Positions 13,557 to 27,289 of a DNA stretch of 64,000 nucleotides are shown piece after piece. Each line of letters opens with the position of its first letter. Positions within the stretch are counted from its first letter, which is position 1. A program made the position numbers and the translations under genes. Source of the DNA: Crotophaga sulcirostris (lineage: Eukaryota > Chordata > Aves > Cuculiformes > Crotophagidae); the NCBI GenBank assembly GCA_013397455.1, contig VYZB01000135.1, positions 750,867-814,866 on the forward strand, read 5' to 3'. The notes below the pieces were generated by a model. It was not told where the DNA came from. It ran no database searches and worked only from the letters and a program-made list of their open reading frames with translations.

Positions 13557-16500
13557 CACGTTTTAAAATATGCTTACTGGACAGAATGGCAGAAGGCATA
13601 GGGGTGCAGTCATAAGGGTTGAAAAAACATACTTTATTTTATTTTTTGATACTTTTGCCTGAAATAGCCTCATATTTTCAGGTCAGTTTATAGCCAAGAA
13701 AAACACAAGTCAAATGAAAGCCCACAGGAAACTGTAACAGCCCTAAGAAAGGCCAGAGAATGAAGGGTGTAGAAAAATCACTGTGAATGATATCATTGAC
13801 CACTGGCAGTGGGAAACTTTGAGGACTTGTAGCTGCTCATGAAGAGGGGTTGGGGAAATGAAATGTTAAAATATTCTGGATTTATATTTATTTGTCTTCT
13901 GTTTTCTAAGAATCCTGGGAAAAACAGCTTCGTTATGATTGCCACCCATTGCTTTCTGACTTTTAAGGTCCCATGGATGCAATTTATGCCTCTGAGTTGC
14001 TATAGATACAGCGGATGAAATCCATTCCTGGCCTTGCTAAAGTTGCTGGGAGTTTTGCCATTCAGCAGGGGACAAATTTCACCATAGATTTTCAGTGGCA
14101 CAATCTTAACTTCTAACAAAGACAGAATAAGTCAAAATGCTGCCACTTCAAAGAGCAACAATTTGCAAATGAAATGAACCCATGTTTAACTGTTTGAGGC
14201 TTAGAAGCACTTCTGTTACATTAACAGCTTTGCCTGTGCTAGCATGGTGTGAATTAAGTGCACAGCATAAATGTTTGCATGTTCAATCAGAAGCAGTGTT
14301 CTCTCAGACATTGACTTGAATCTAACACCAGAAAGCAAAACTGAGTAAGCATAGAAGCAAATTGAGAGTGCTTCAAGTAGATATTGAACTGGATTTATTA
14401 GATCACAATCATCTTCTGATGGTACAAAAGGGCTTTGTGTTCAAGTATTTTTTTACAACTGGCCATGATCTTTTGTTAATGCATCTGGATGCACTGGCTT
14501 GTGGGCTGGGGTTGTATTGCTCTCCTCTACTGTCTTTCAGAGGCTTGATTTCATTTGCATGGTAGACAAGACTTTAACACAAAGCTTGTATCACAGATCA
14601 CCTTTCCTGACGTTTCTGAGCACAGATTGTGCTTCTTTAGTATCCGTTGCAATGATTTTATTTGAAACATGATACTGGGAAAGCAGAAAAGATATTGTAT
14701 ATCATCAGTTCATGGTTTCCACTGCTCAAAAGTCAAGGAGCAAATGCCATGTGATGAGGCAATTCTCAGCAGACCACGGTCTGAGGAATGTGGAGTGTAG
14801 CTGCACTACCCTGATGCTTTCCCAGTGGGAGAGGGGGAGCGGTTGGCTCCTGGGCTGATTCCATGCTTTGCTGTGTAGGCAACCTCCCATTTGCAATTCA
14901 CAGCACAACCTCTTTGGTGCTTTGCTGCTGCTGTTTGGATTTGGCACTGTAGAGCACAAGAAAACCCAGCTTGCTCACAGTTGCAGATATTTCTACCAAA
15001 GACTATGAAAGCTAAAGCTGAAGCACAGGCAAAGTGAACCAAAGTTGCAAGTCAGCAGTAAACTCAGAACAAATCCATAGTGCTCTTTGGGTCCCAGTCT
15101 AAAGCCCTGTCCACCAAACTTGGTGGATTGGTGTATGGTGCTCCTTTCCCAGCTTCAGCATGTAGCTGACATTGGAATGAGTTGGCTAAAGTTCAGTCCA
15201 AACAAACCAAAGGTGATGTAGGTATGTGTTGGTGTGGTTCATCTCATAGAAATGATGAAGAAACAGTGTTAAATACAGCAGTTCTCTCACTATTATCATT
15301 CCCCAAGGAGTTATAAAATACTTTAAAATGTTAAATTATCTGTATTAAACCAGTCTCTCCAATGCAACTGGAGACCACCCAGAACTGATCCTAGATACAG
15401 CAGCATCCTCTCCAAGGAGATAGGCTGAAATTATTTGGAGTTCACTGCCCATGAGGCATATTCTGGGCTGAATATACACATGCAGCCAGTGCTCAGGGGA
15501 CTTGGCTCAGAGCACTCAGTTTCTCGTGCATTTTGTTTTCATTTGTGTAATGGAACCATTTAAAAAATAAATAACAGTTTAAAAATAAATCAGCGATCTT
15601 CATATTTAATGTTTATCTAGGATAACTGGCATCCGATGCTAAAAAACCTTCCCTGGCTTTACGAATCTGTTTATTCAAGCATCTTTATTTGAAAAAAGGG
15701 TTATAATATTTGCATTTTAAGTAGCACACAAATTCTTTTATCAAGAAAGTTTCTTCCTTTTATAATTCTACACTGAAAAAAAGAATGTTGTGCGTTATAA
15801 CAAAACTTTCCATTAAAATTGTCAGAGTTTCAGTGGCACAAGTAGCTTCAGTGTAGTTTTGCTTTGCCTTGGAGTCCTTCATCATAGACTCCAGGCTTCG
15901 TGTAAGAGAAAATCAAGAATGTGATCATTTGAAATAATTAAATATTTTGTTAAGCTGAAAAAGAATTATGTACTGGCATCACTGGAGGACTTCAGAGAGA
16001 ATTTTCTCTGTGATTTTTGAATGAAAGACAAATCACTTATCAGACATTCATACAGTATGTCATGGTACGGTTCATGTATGGTTCTACGGTTGGGGGCAGT
16101 CTGCATTATTAAAGAGGTGGGTTAATAACAAACTGAGAAGATCAGAAAATCTAATACACACATCCTTATCATCCTCTCATTTTGGATGTCTCTGTGAATT
16201 GTTCTTTGATTTTATGTTAGGCATTTGATAAATTGACGGTATTGTTCCAAGTGTTCGCTCCCTCAATTGAACTGGCTCCCTCCAAGTCCCCTTTTGGGCT
16301 GAGTGTTAAGTGTCCTTTTGCTGAAATAGTCTTCATATTAATTTCATCCATCTAGGAAAGTTAGCTGGTGTCCATGGTGCTAATATGAAGTCCAACAACA
16401 CAAGTGATGTAATTTAATTACCTAAAGCCGTTTTGAAAAAGCTTGAGTCTTTCTTAACCAGCCCTAGTGTAAGTTACATTGGAGTGAGCTTACTGTGGGG

Positions 16501-19500
16501 ATTTGAAAGACAGTCGTGGGGATCAGACTCTAAGAGTTCATACCCATACGAAAGGAACAGAAGAATTACAATGCTCTGCGAGCTTTGATTAACTGTCTCC
16601 AGAGTAAATACAACCTCTGGAAACAAAAGTTTTCTCTCACACCAGGCCCCAGAATTGGCAACTTTAGCACATTCTCTTTGTTCACCTCCAGGATGGCTGG
16701 CAGGTTCAGCCAAAGGAGAGAGACTGTAAATTACAACAAAAAGGGAATTAGAAGATGTTATTTTAATCAGACTACTGAATGACTTCATTGCCGAGCTAGT
16801 GCACAGTGTGCACAGTAATCAGACTTCTGTAGACCTGGTGCAGTAGCTTTCACTGTGGAGTTGTGCCGGAGGAGGCTCAGAAAGAAATCTTTCAGCACAC
16901 CCTTACGGTTGAACGATCAGGCAAGTCCTGTATCCCTTCCCTTGTACTTCTATTATATCTACTTCAGATCACCCTTTGCATAAGCAATAAGGCTGAATAT
17001 TTTAGCCAGCACATCAGGCACCAGTTTTGCAAAACATGATCTACTCATGTAGACCTGAGTGCTCAAAGAGTCCGGCATCGTTCCAAAAGAGGGTCAGGGG
17101 ATCCTTGCTAGGAGCTGCTGTTGAATGATTAGCTTTCACCCAAGTCCCTTGCATTATTTTAAACTCTCTCCTCACTCTTATAGAGAAATGCAAAATATTA
17201 GAAGTTTCCTTGTGCTGTGCTATGTTTTATATTGTCAGAACAAAAATCTCACTGTTAATTACTGGATTTAGCTTCCTGCTCTGCTACAGCTCTCCCATGC
17301 AGGCAAGCTGAATTTCCTTGCTGTATTTCAAGCCACACATTTACAGCCAGAGTTAACAAAAAGAAAGGATTTTAAAATACTTCCTTATTTTGAATTATTT
17401 TCCCTGTTGATTGCATGCTTTTTCACGCTCACTTTCCCTAGGCTCTAAACATCTCTTAGAAAAAGAAACCTGTCTTTCCCACAGCAAAGTTCAGGAGTTG
17501 TCTCCCAGAGTCTGTTCCTGAGAGTTGGTATGCATGAAGCAAAACCAAATTGCAGGATAGGATTTTTCAAGGGAACATACGTAACATTATTCTAAAGAAA
17601 AGAACATTTTCCATTGAACATTGCCATCACGTAGGTGACCGCACAAGAGGCAGCAGGATTAACAGACTGTAATGTAGTAGGAAACTTAATGAATAAAACT
17701 ACCAGTTTGGAATCTATTTAACAGAATAATTTACAGAATAACTTTAGTCTTCTGAGTTTTCCTGTGTAGTTTAGCAGAGGGGAGATGACATGACATTCAT
17801 GGCCATTTGAACCTTTCATGTGGGGTGAGGAAAATAGTGGTGCATGTCAGGAATATTTTTTAGTGTTATCTCCAAGTGTTGTGAATCATCTTTTACAACA
17901 ATATTGGAGGTTTTCCTCTTTTTTATCCTGTCCATGAAATTCCCAGGACAGCAGCCTGTGTTTTGCAAAGTCCCAAGTGCCAGCCGAGGGGCAGAAAAAG
18001 GAGCACGAGGCAGGGAGTTAGTACAGCAGCTATCAAAGTCATGGTAGTGTAAGGTGTATCAACCAGTATGAGCTTCAGTTTGAAGACAGAAGTCATCTAG
18101 AGGGTAGATGCTAAAAAAAAAACAAACATAACTGAGCCTGTCCACCCCAGGCAACAAGGACAAATTTGCTTAAAGTGAAAAGTAGTGATGCCTACTATTG
18201 CATGGGGCATAAGGTACAGCTAAGGACTTCTCTTTGTGAAATGCTTGTCTGCATACAGAGTTTCCACAAAGCCAGTTTATCTTAAGCCTCCCATAGGCCT
18301 GATTTTCAGAGCCTGAGGTTATTTATTTCCCTCTGATCGCTTTCCAACCCATACTACTGCCAGGAGAGAAGACCACCTAGCCTGGACATCTCCTATGGAG
18401 GAAAAGGAGACTGCTGCAGAGACACATGCAAAGAGACTTTGTGACAAACTGTGTGCAGAACATGAATATAGCTACATGGCTTCATTGAAGAGGCAAAGGT
18501 TAAAAATAATGCCATTTTCTGTGGTGTTTGTGCGGAGTTTTGAATGTCCTCTCCTCATACAGTGGTGCCCCACGGTGATGTCTACAGAGCTCTTAGTGAC
18601 CTGTCTAGAGAGCAGCCATGAGTGTAACACAGCTCTGTGGTGCACTTCCCTGCAGAGAGCATTTCCAGTCATACCTGGCATCTTATCAAGTCACTTTTTC
18701 TCCTCAAGTACGCAGAGACCTCTTTGTTATGGAGGGACAATTTGGGGCTGCACACTCACAGACGTGTGGTGCGCCTGGGCAGCAAATTGGATCTTGGCAG
18801 CAGCATTAGCTTGCTTCTCCAAACACAGCATGAATGGTCCCCCTGTGTGGTCTTTCAGGGGTGTCTAGAGAAAGTCTTGAAAAGTCCTAATAGTGTCGTT
18901 GGACTGTGCTTAACCCCCTGACTGATGAAGGCTAGGTCTGATTGGCCTCCACATTGGTTTGTCCTTCAGCACACTGGAGCGAGGCCATCCCCTTGGCAGG
19001 GCAGGGGTCTGAGGCATTAGGAACTCCTGTTTTATCACTTCATTACTTACCTGGACAGCCATCTCTTGCAACATATGGTTTGCTATTCCTGGCATCATAT
19101 TAGAGCAAAAAATATTTAAAAAAAAAGAAAATGCCCACATAAAAAGAAAAGCCAAACCCAAACCGGAATTCAAGTTTGCTCCTTAAATTTGGGATTTTCT
19201 GTTGCTTGCATGAGAGGAATGAGGGGCTTGGGTTTGTTCCCTCCCCCTCCCTTCTTCCGTTTTCTAATTTCTTCTGGTTACATGCATTTTCTTTCTCAGT
19301 TGCAGTTCTCTCATCTTAAGCCTGAACTAAGTCATGAGCCAGGGGTGTATGTTGTTCATCACACCATGAGGACCTCGCTAGCTCTTTGTTTTCATGTAGT
19401 TTTGTATGGATGATTGCAGAGTCTGTGGATCCTTTTCCGCCTCCCTCATAGCTGTTTGTGAGGTTTTGGGCCCTTTTCTTCTTTGAGCCTTGCTGCCATG

Positions 19501-19694
19501 GTTTTATTTTCAGTGGTTTGGATGTGGAGGCTGGCATTAGCACCAGTGCTGTATTGCTTGTTTTCAGCAGCACTGCTCGACTATTTAACTTTTTTTTCCT
19601 GACTCGGATCTAATCTCACAGTTGGGTTATCTATACTGTTTGAAGACTGCCTCCAGCCATCCTGGAGGAGCTTTGGGGTCCTGTGGGTGCTGAG

Positions 19695-19755
19695 CTGTAT
19701 TCTTATATCAGCTTCACTGCTGACTTCCTGTGTGATCTTGGAGAAGTCATTTTGG
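19695..19755 (+). mobile_element. MIR-like SINE core fragment
   Basis: CTGACTTCCTGTGTGATCTTGGAGAAGTCATTTT (19721-19754, with flanks) matches the MIR core in which a 'CTTGCTGTGTGACCTTGGGCAAGTCA'-like stretch is diagnostic. Short and diverged; subfamily cannot be named. Confidence 0.6.
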
Positions 19756-19757
19756 AT

Positions 19758-19825
19758 GCAGTTTTCAAAAGCACTGTTGAAAGTAAGTGAAACTTCTGCT
19801 CCTAAGCTACTTTAGCCTTTCAGAG
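19758..19825. mobile_element. Possible ancient amniote palindromic MITE fragment
   Basis: GTTTTCAAAAGCACT, then TGAAAGTAAGTGAAACTTC and TGCTCCTAAGCTACTTTAGCC resemble one half of an old amniote repeat built from TTTTCAAAAG, GAAAGTCAATGGGACTT and CTCCTAAGTCACTTAGGC units, best known to me from reptilian genomes. It directly follows the MIR core. The assignment is from memory of the pattern only. Confidence 0.35.
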
Positions 19826-22800
19826 CATTTTGCTGTCTTTGACATCTGTTTGCCTTCCCGCTTCTCCTCCTAATGGTTTGTTCAGGTTGCCAGCTCTGTG
19901 GAGCATTGGTCCTTCTTGCTGCTATTTCTGTGTACATGTCTGTGGCCTAACACAGTGGGATCCTGGTCTCAGTTAATTGTGACTGCATCTTGGGGCAGAC
20001 AAACGCAGAACTGTCTAGAGCTCACTGTGAACAAATCTGAAATCTAGGCTGGAATGATCTGACCAGGGGTTGTTGATATTAAATGTTCTTTTCTGTTAAT
20101 CAGTTACATATAGTGGACTGAATAAATAGGTGTATGCAGGGTTGGGTGCAGCCCTGTTTAACATTCAGGAGTTTGCATCTGCAGACCTGGGTCACAAATG
20201 GGGAGCATGGAGGAAACAGTCCTTTAAGTGAGCTCATGAGCCATGGATGTATCTAACCCACATGGGCAGGGCAGCAGCTGCTTGTCAGAGCTTGCAAATG
20301 CCATACATCCAACTGCATCTAATGCCCCGATCAAGCAAGACAGCAGTCCAAGAGCCAAAGCAATGCATTGCCATAGCTGCTGCAACTGGTGGAAGGAGAA
20401 AGTAAAGACCCATTAGCCACCCTTAATAAATGTGTACCCAGCTGTGATATAAAGAAACGTGCAGAAGGTACAGGTGGGACTGTGAGCTAGTACAGATCTT
20501 TTTTTAATCTCATTTTGGTTGGGAAAATAGAAAACACTGCTATGTAAAATACGACAATTTTTTTTAAAAGGTAAATATTGCTGGAGACATTATTCCTCTA
20601 GCATTTCCATGTGCATGTTAAGATATTTGAATCAATGTTTTAGAAAGAGGAATTTAGCGCAGAAAAAACAATACATGAGTTTACCTGAATGAATGATGAG
20701 TACACATCAGTTCTGTCAGACGTTGATCTGAGGTGCACAGGAGATACTGCTGGTTAGTGAGAGTTATTTCTCTTTGTGCTGTTTCTTTGCAAGTCAGAAT
20801 TTAGGGTCTTAACTTTATGGCTCTGTTTTGTAAATATGGTATAGCTTTGCTCACTGGAAAATGTTACAATCTATGCAAAACTCTAAGTATTCTGTGCCAC
20901 AAGCCTCACATTTTCATCACTTGACTATTACACCACCTGGGTGTAATTAGCAGCTTGACATCAGATGATAACTAGAAAGTTAAGTTAAAATGGAAAACCT
21001 AGGCAATTTGATTTTCTATTTTTATTCTAAACAGACAAGAATAGACACCACAAATGAATACTGATCCCTTCTGTGGACATACTTTCTCAAACATTTCTTA
21101 GGGGCTTTACAATTTAACCGAGGACATAACTGGCTGAATACGTATCAAACACGTTGTTTTTCATGCTAATATCATCAAATTAGAAGCAATCTGCGGTATA
21201 TTTTATAGAAACTGTTTCAGTGCTAGCCAAAATGCGAAAGCTGCAGTTACTGAAGATCTGGCAAGACAGAAGTCTAATGCTAGTTTAAAGGAGCAATGCA
21301 TTGTGAGTGCTTGACTTGCCTTCAGGAGCAATTCTGACAGATGGAGGATTTTAAGCTTATTAACATTATAAACCAGGCAAATGGTGTGCTGCCTGTGTTG
21401 TCCATGCTGAATGAACATAAAAATGTCCCAGAAAGGCTGGACTAAGCCAGAAGTTCTGCTCAGAGCAGGAAACAACAGGGACATCTCTGTATCGTGGCTC
21501 CTGGGCACCACCTGTGTTTCGAGAGGTGCCCAGGGGAAAGTGGCACCTGAATCCCATTGCCTTGCCTGCTTAAATGGCAACCAAACTCAGCCCTGAAGCA
21601 CACGCAAACTCCAGTTTTATGATACTCCCACCACGTCCTTTTCCTAGGACTAGCATCTCTACCGCCAGACTGCATGCTGCACAGCCCAACCACGTGAACC
21701 CTGTCTGGCCGGCTATGAGGTTTCTGATTACAGAGCCAGCTTCAGAGCAAACCTGGCCCCTGCTGCAGAGTTAATTGGAAATATTTGTCCAGCGAACTTG
21801 CCTGGTGTATTTTGTGTGCTCTTTGATTTCCTCATTCTCGCTGTTTAATCTGTCATATCAGAACACATGATTTAGTACAATTGGTTGGTACCATCTAGAG
21901 AAGCGGGAAGGATGGTGAATGAAGCCAGTAGATACTGCAGCCTCCAGCAAAGCGAGTCTCGTGGATCACTACCCACTGGCAAGCCTGGTGGGGACAAGGA
22001 GGGGTGAAGTTTCAGCCTGATATTTTGGAGGAGGAGGGTTGATGGACGGCTGCTTGCTGATAGCAGGCATTGGGTGGATCGTTGACATTCAGCACAATGC
22101 CCTCCTTTGGGGAAAAGTGATAGAAGTAGGATATCTCTGTGCAGGATCGTTGGCTGATTACCGCAGTGTAATTGCCAAGCAATCCTAATTGCGTTTGTTC
22201 TTTAATCCAAAATTTTCTTAATCAAGCCATTTGAACTCTTTTAAGTAAAGGTATTTGTTTTGTTGCTGCCCTAAAAATAGGTGAATCTCTTCTTCTTTGC
22301 TCTTTTTGAACTAGTTGAGCAATACCTTGATTTTGTTTTAAAGCCCTTTCACCAAGTTTTCTTTTAAGCGCCAGTGACAAGAATATGAAAGGAATTAGAA
22401 AATTATTATGGGATTAAGACAGAATCTTGCTTGTACATAAAAGGCATGTTGATTCCTTGTCCTCCAAAGAGAGCAGTACAGATTCTGCCAGTAAACCTGG
22501 TGTAACCAAACACAAAAGGAGCTCATTTGCAATAATGTATGTGGTAGCTAGGAAAGTAGTGCGTGGAACAAGCTTTGGTTAAAAAAAAAACACACCCCAA
22601 AACAGTCTTTAAAGGAATAACCCCAAATCTTTTTCAGTTTTTAGCAAACTGAAGAAAAAATTTTCTTAACCTATGTTTGCAAAGAAATAGTTATTTCTGT
22701 CTATGGTAAGCAGCAAAAGTAAGTACACTTCTGACTTACTGATTTTTTATAAGGTGTTGTTTCTGTCTCTTTCTCACCAGCAAAGAGACACTTTGCTGCA

Positions 22801-24204
22801 TGGACAGACATTTTTCTAATTCCATAGTAATTTCCCATATAAAGTAAAATTAGATGGGATAAAAAAATAATTTCCTTAATACGTCTTTGAAAGTTGTCCT
22901 CCACATCTAATTTTCAGCAAATAAAAATGCCCCCTTCCTTGTAACCACAGATATGTCCACAGTTTTCATAACAATGCCACATATATGGGAAGGAAAGATT
23001 TTTTTGTGGAAAATGACATACAGCTCTCTGCATTTCTGTTTGTTACAAAATCTGACTGAAAAATAATTACTTTAAAACTCTACTGAGTGGACTTTGAGCT
23101 ATTTGAAACTCCCGGCTAACCGATAGTCAGCCTTAAACCATGAACTCTAAGCTCAGTGTTTGCAAATAATTAAGTTAATGTCAATGGCAATCTTGCTTCC
23201 GTGAGGTCTTCAGGATGTGGCCATGTGCATTACTTTTTTGCTTATTCCAGTTCCTGTTTTCTTCTCCCTTTGAAAGCCCCATTTGAAGTTGCTTCCTAGT
23301 CTCCTAAATTGTTGACTTGAAAGTACGTATTGGCCCCCTTATGTGTGAGTCACACCAGCCCTCAGTATTGTCCAGAAATGTAATGTTTCCTTTCTCATCT
23401 CCTCTTACCCCCTTAACCAAGGGCAGCTATGAGTCATACTGTAAAAGGGATTGATTTGCATTTGATATGAGTCAACAACTAATTCAAGATCAAGAAACAG
23501 CATCAAACAGGCCTTACAAAAAAAGGAAGGAAGCTTTCCTGTTTACTGTGACTGAGTCAAAAGTAGAGGCATGGACATGATACTTGAAAAATCAAAAGGT
23601 AGATTACATTATCTTGAGAACCCTTTTGTATAGATACTACAAATGTTTGAAGAAATTAATGTATGTTAAAATATATTATGTTCCAAGCAAATGAAAATGT
23701 TTCTTTCTTAAACGCCCCTGCCATGGAAACATTTCCTTATGGAAATCTTTGTACTAGAAACTTTATAGGTGAGCAAAACAAGATCAAAAAATCTCCCATA
23801 AGAAATCCTTTTAGGAATGCACTTAAAGTGTACAAATCTAATCTTTATTTTAGACATAAGTAATTATGTGCTTACCTGCTATTGATGTCTGTAGGCTTTA
23901 ATTGCCCCTTTAAAGTTAAGTACATTTATAAATTATTTTACCCCATTGAGGTCTAAATGCACAAAATGAGGCAGAGATCTTGGAAGGAGTCAAGACAGGC
24001 CAAATGGCTATAATAAATCCATAGGTACCTGCTTGCAAATCTAGAAATTTACTTCAGGGATCTTGAGCTACTACCATTGATCAATTCTGAATGAGTAATA
24101 CAGCTGAGCAGGAGCAGATGTTGTAGGATGACTGCACCCTGTAGTATCAAGGCAATTTTGCTTGGAGCAAATTAATATTTGCAGTATGAATCTTGTGTCT
24201 TTTA

Positions 24205-25486
24205 CTCTCTCAGTTTTCTCTTATCCAGGCTAAACAGATGCAGGTGTCTCAGCCTTTCCTTGTAAGATAGATGCTCCAGTCCCCTAATCATCTTCCTAGC
24301 CCTCTTCTGGACTCTGTCCAATAGTTCCTTGTCTTTCTGAACTGGGAGACCTAGAACTGGACACACTGCTCCAGATGCAGCCTCACTAGGGCAGAGTAGA
24401 AAGGGAGGATAACCTCCCTCCATGTGCTAGCTATGTTCTTCTTAATGCCCCCCAGGATACCATTGGCTTTCTTGGCCACAAGGGCACATTACTGGCTCAT
24501 GTTTAACTTGTCCACCAGGATTCCCAGATCCTTCTCCATGGAGCTGTTTTCCAGCAGGTCAGCCCCTAGCCTGTACTGGGGCGCAAGGTTATCCTTCCCT
24601 AGGTGCAGACTCTACACTTGCCTTTGTTGAACTTCACTAGGTTCCTCTCTGCCCAGCCCTCTTGCGTGTGCAGGTCTCACTGAATGGCAGCACAGCCTTC
24701 TGGTGTATCAGCCACTCCTCCCAGTTCTGTATCATCAGCAAACTTGCTAAGGGTACATTCTGTTCCCTCATCCAAGTCGCTGATGACTATGTTGAACAAA
24801 ACTGGGCTCAGTACTGATCCCTGGGGAACACCTCTAGCTACAGGCTTCCAAATAGACTCTATGCTGCAGATCACAACCCTTTGAGCTCTACCATCCAGGC
24901 AGTTCCCAATTCACTTCACTGTCCACTTGTTTAACCCACACTTCCTAAGATGACTTGTTAGGATATTATGGGAAACAGTGTAAAAAACCTTGACAAATTG
25001 AGATAGACAACATCCATTGCTCTCCCCTCATACACCTATGCGGTTACGCCATCACAGAAGGCAGTAAGATTGTCAAGCATGATTTCCTCTTGGTGAATCC
25101 ATGTTGACCACTCCCAATAACCTTCTTTTCCTCCACATGCTTAGAGATGACATCCAGAATGAGATGTTCCATCACCTTCCAGAGATGGACGTGAGGCTGA
25201 CTGGCCTTTGGTTTCCCGGATCCTCCTTCTTGCCCTCTTTGCAGACTGGAGTGACATTGTTTTTTCTCCAGTCCTCAGGCATCTCTCCTCCTCTCCATGA
25301 TCTTTCAAAGGGAGTGAGTTCTCTCAGCAGTTGTGGGTGCATCCTATCAGGTCCCATGGATTTGTGAGTGTCAGGTTTGCCTAAATTATCTCTAACCCAA
25401 TCCTCCTTGACCAAAGGAAAGACTTCTTTTCTTCAGACTTTCTTTCTTTCCTCCAGGTCTGGAATTCCTGAGGGTCAGTCTTAATA
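24205..25486 (-). mobile_element. CR1 LINE fragment, ORF2 reverse transcriptase region
   Basis: On the minus strand the segment encodes, with stops and frameshifts, a long piece of CR1 ORF2. From high to low coordinates: the pre-RT block (EDWVRDN, HKSMGPD, about 25300-25410), GEMPEDWRKNNVTPV and NQRPVSLTSISG (about 25170-25270), the central RT around 24880-25000, the [15 protein letters not shown] block with FADD (about 24740-24850), and the C-terminal end with KRARKMIRGLEHL (about 24210-24310). Both ends are truncated and there is no CR1 3' terminus or octamer tail, so the left end was probably lost by deletion. The right end abuts the Gypsy remnant. Non-functional. Confidence 0.93.
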
Positions 25487-25619
25487 ATAACAATCCACAA
25501 CCCAAACATGAATAGTTATCCACCTATGTATGTAAACCTTTATACACCATATATGGCCTACAGGTCCAACCTTTTTTACAATTACAATCAATGTTTCTTT
25601 CCCCCTCCCCCCCAGTTTC

Positions 25620-26590
25620 TGAATATTTCTAGATTTGACATTTGTTGTGGTGGTATTGGGTTTTTTTTACCTCCCTATATCTGCATTAATTCTCAGGCAA
25701 ACACCACGTGTTTCTAACTAGTTTTCTGCACTCCTGCTATCCACACATCTTTCATGTACTCATTTTTGTACTTCCTATGTTAAAATTTTATACACTACCG
25801 ATCTAGAACCTTTGCGTAAAGTACCATCTGCAACATAAATTTCTCCTCCAAAGCTGTTAAAAGGAGTAGATTTATATTTGGAAGGCCAGCCCATCTTAAT
25901 CACTAATGCTACCTTTTGCAAAGTCTCATTTTTGCTTTATGGTCTCTTGCAGTGAGAGACCTCATCCTGTCTAAGACCAAGAAAACTTTCTTGAACCTAT
26001 TTACATGAACAACATCAGACTTCAGTGTTTGTACTGCCTCTCTTTTATTGAAAGCTCAGACAGAGTGTCTGCTGACATGAGGTCTTTTCCAGGTTTATAT
26101 TCTAGCTGTAAATCATCGAATTGCAATAGAAAGAATAACTTTTTCAAGCAAAGTTGTTTTTCTGAAACATTTTTCTCCACCATTATCATAAGTGGTTTGC
26201 ACTCTGCTTCTGCTTCTGCAAAAGAGCAGCTGTTTTTTTCATGCATGCATGAGCACTGGAGACTTTTAATTTTCCTGTCCATATTAGTCACCATTCAGCT
26301 TAAGTTCGATATCCTGCAGCATTAATTACAATCTCTAGTTCTTGCCATATTTGCAAAAATGTTGCCAGGCTACCCACAGTGGGCTCAGTTGACAATTCTG
26401 TATAGCAATTGCCATCAGAAAATCAAAGGAAGGGCATCTTTATAAACTGTTCCTGCACTAATTGTTATGATTAGCGTCTTTTATACATTACCAATATTTT
26501 GCAGATTAAAATTATCCAGATTGGATACAATTTTTTCAGCCAAATTTATCATTCTCTGTAAGCAGAGAAATATTGATAACCATCTATGAC
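25620..26590 (-). mobile_element. Ty3/Gypsy LTR retrotransposon pol remnant: RT thumb, RNase H linker, integrase zinc-binding region
   Basis: Decayed minus-strand pol sequence. Three blocks lie in the order and roughly the spacing expected of Ty3/Gypsy elements. Near 26500-26567 there is a weak match to the RT thumb (LQRMIN..., then VSNLD). At about 26080-26215 a frame reads CKPLMIM and then LQLEYKPGKD with SADTLS, the hallmark junction between RNase H and integrase. At about 25690-25920 a frame reads GWPSKYKSTPF, EIYVADGTLRKGS, VHER and RGVCLRINADI, matching the integrase N-terminal region. In-frame stops interrupt it, and the second histidine of the HHCC finger is not visible. The integrase catalytic core is absent, and no LTRs were found. 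Family assignment rests on motif recognition alone. Confidence 0.72.
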
Positions 26591-27289
26591 CCTCCAAGGC
26601 CTAGCAGGGCCCCTAGATTTGTCCTGGTTTTCCTACATAAGTTAATTATTCCCCTCTACATCTACATTGTTCTCTGTCAAGCGCCAAACCTCCACCACCA
26701 GCTCTGTGTCTGAGATACTGTTCCATTCATTATACTCACAGCAAAGTGCAATCAGTAAACTTCAATATCTTCCTGTGCTTGGATATCCTTTTGTGAAATG
26801 ATACAGGTGCAGAAAGTTACAGTAAGGCACTCTGCTCAGAGGGTATAAGTTAAAATTTCACAGACATTTAAGTCTCTTCCTAAATAAATTTTCCACAACC
26901 CAGTTGAAGTACTTAGGGTGAGATGAAAGGGAGAGGGGCAAAATACATTGATTAAGAAATATCTTTCCTGGTAGGTTTGTGGCATGCTGTACACAGGCAT
27001 TGGCTTGCTCTATAGGAGGTAGGTGTAGGTAAAGAGTTTCCTCTTTCATTTCTGGAGCTGGTAGAGACAAGACCCCTTTTAAAACTGCAGCAGTACTCTG
27101 CTAGATTCATAGTATGAACTCTAATTTCTTCCTTAAGTTTTAGTCTGAGTATACTTCAAAGTATGCGTTGGTGCATACAAGAGGGAAATTGAGTTCTGTT
27201 AACTTTATTTTGTACTCCTTTGATAGGTTTTCTATGCCATTAAAAACATCTGAGAATATATTTTCTACCTTTTAGCGGCTTCTGTCCTC
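26591..27289. other. Unassigned segment between the two Gypsy blocks
   Basis: About 700 bp splitting the reverse-transcriptase palm from its thumb. I found no CR1, Gypsy or other recognisable coding similarity. A short minus-strand frame at 26858-27070 shows no family motifs. It may be a later insertion into the Gypsy element or rearranged element sequence. Confidence 0.4.

Larger units (their letters stand above)
13355..24204. other. Non-genic sequence with ancient repeat remnants
   Basis: Apart from an AAAT microsatellite (13539-13556) and the MIR-like and MITE-like fragments (19695-19825), nothing is recognised. A cluster of TAAT cores at 22150-22225 is described under findings. Confidence 0.55.

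Noticed and set aside
18395..18868. 157-residue plus-strand open frame, among the longest in the window
   Set aside because: Overlapped by several other frames on both strands, which points to a locally stop-poor composition; the translation is low in recognisable structure.
24424..25367. Plus-strand open frames at 24424-24630, 24684-24884 and 25101-25367
   Set aside because: Antisense shadows of the CR1 ORF2 fragment at 24205-25486.
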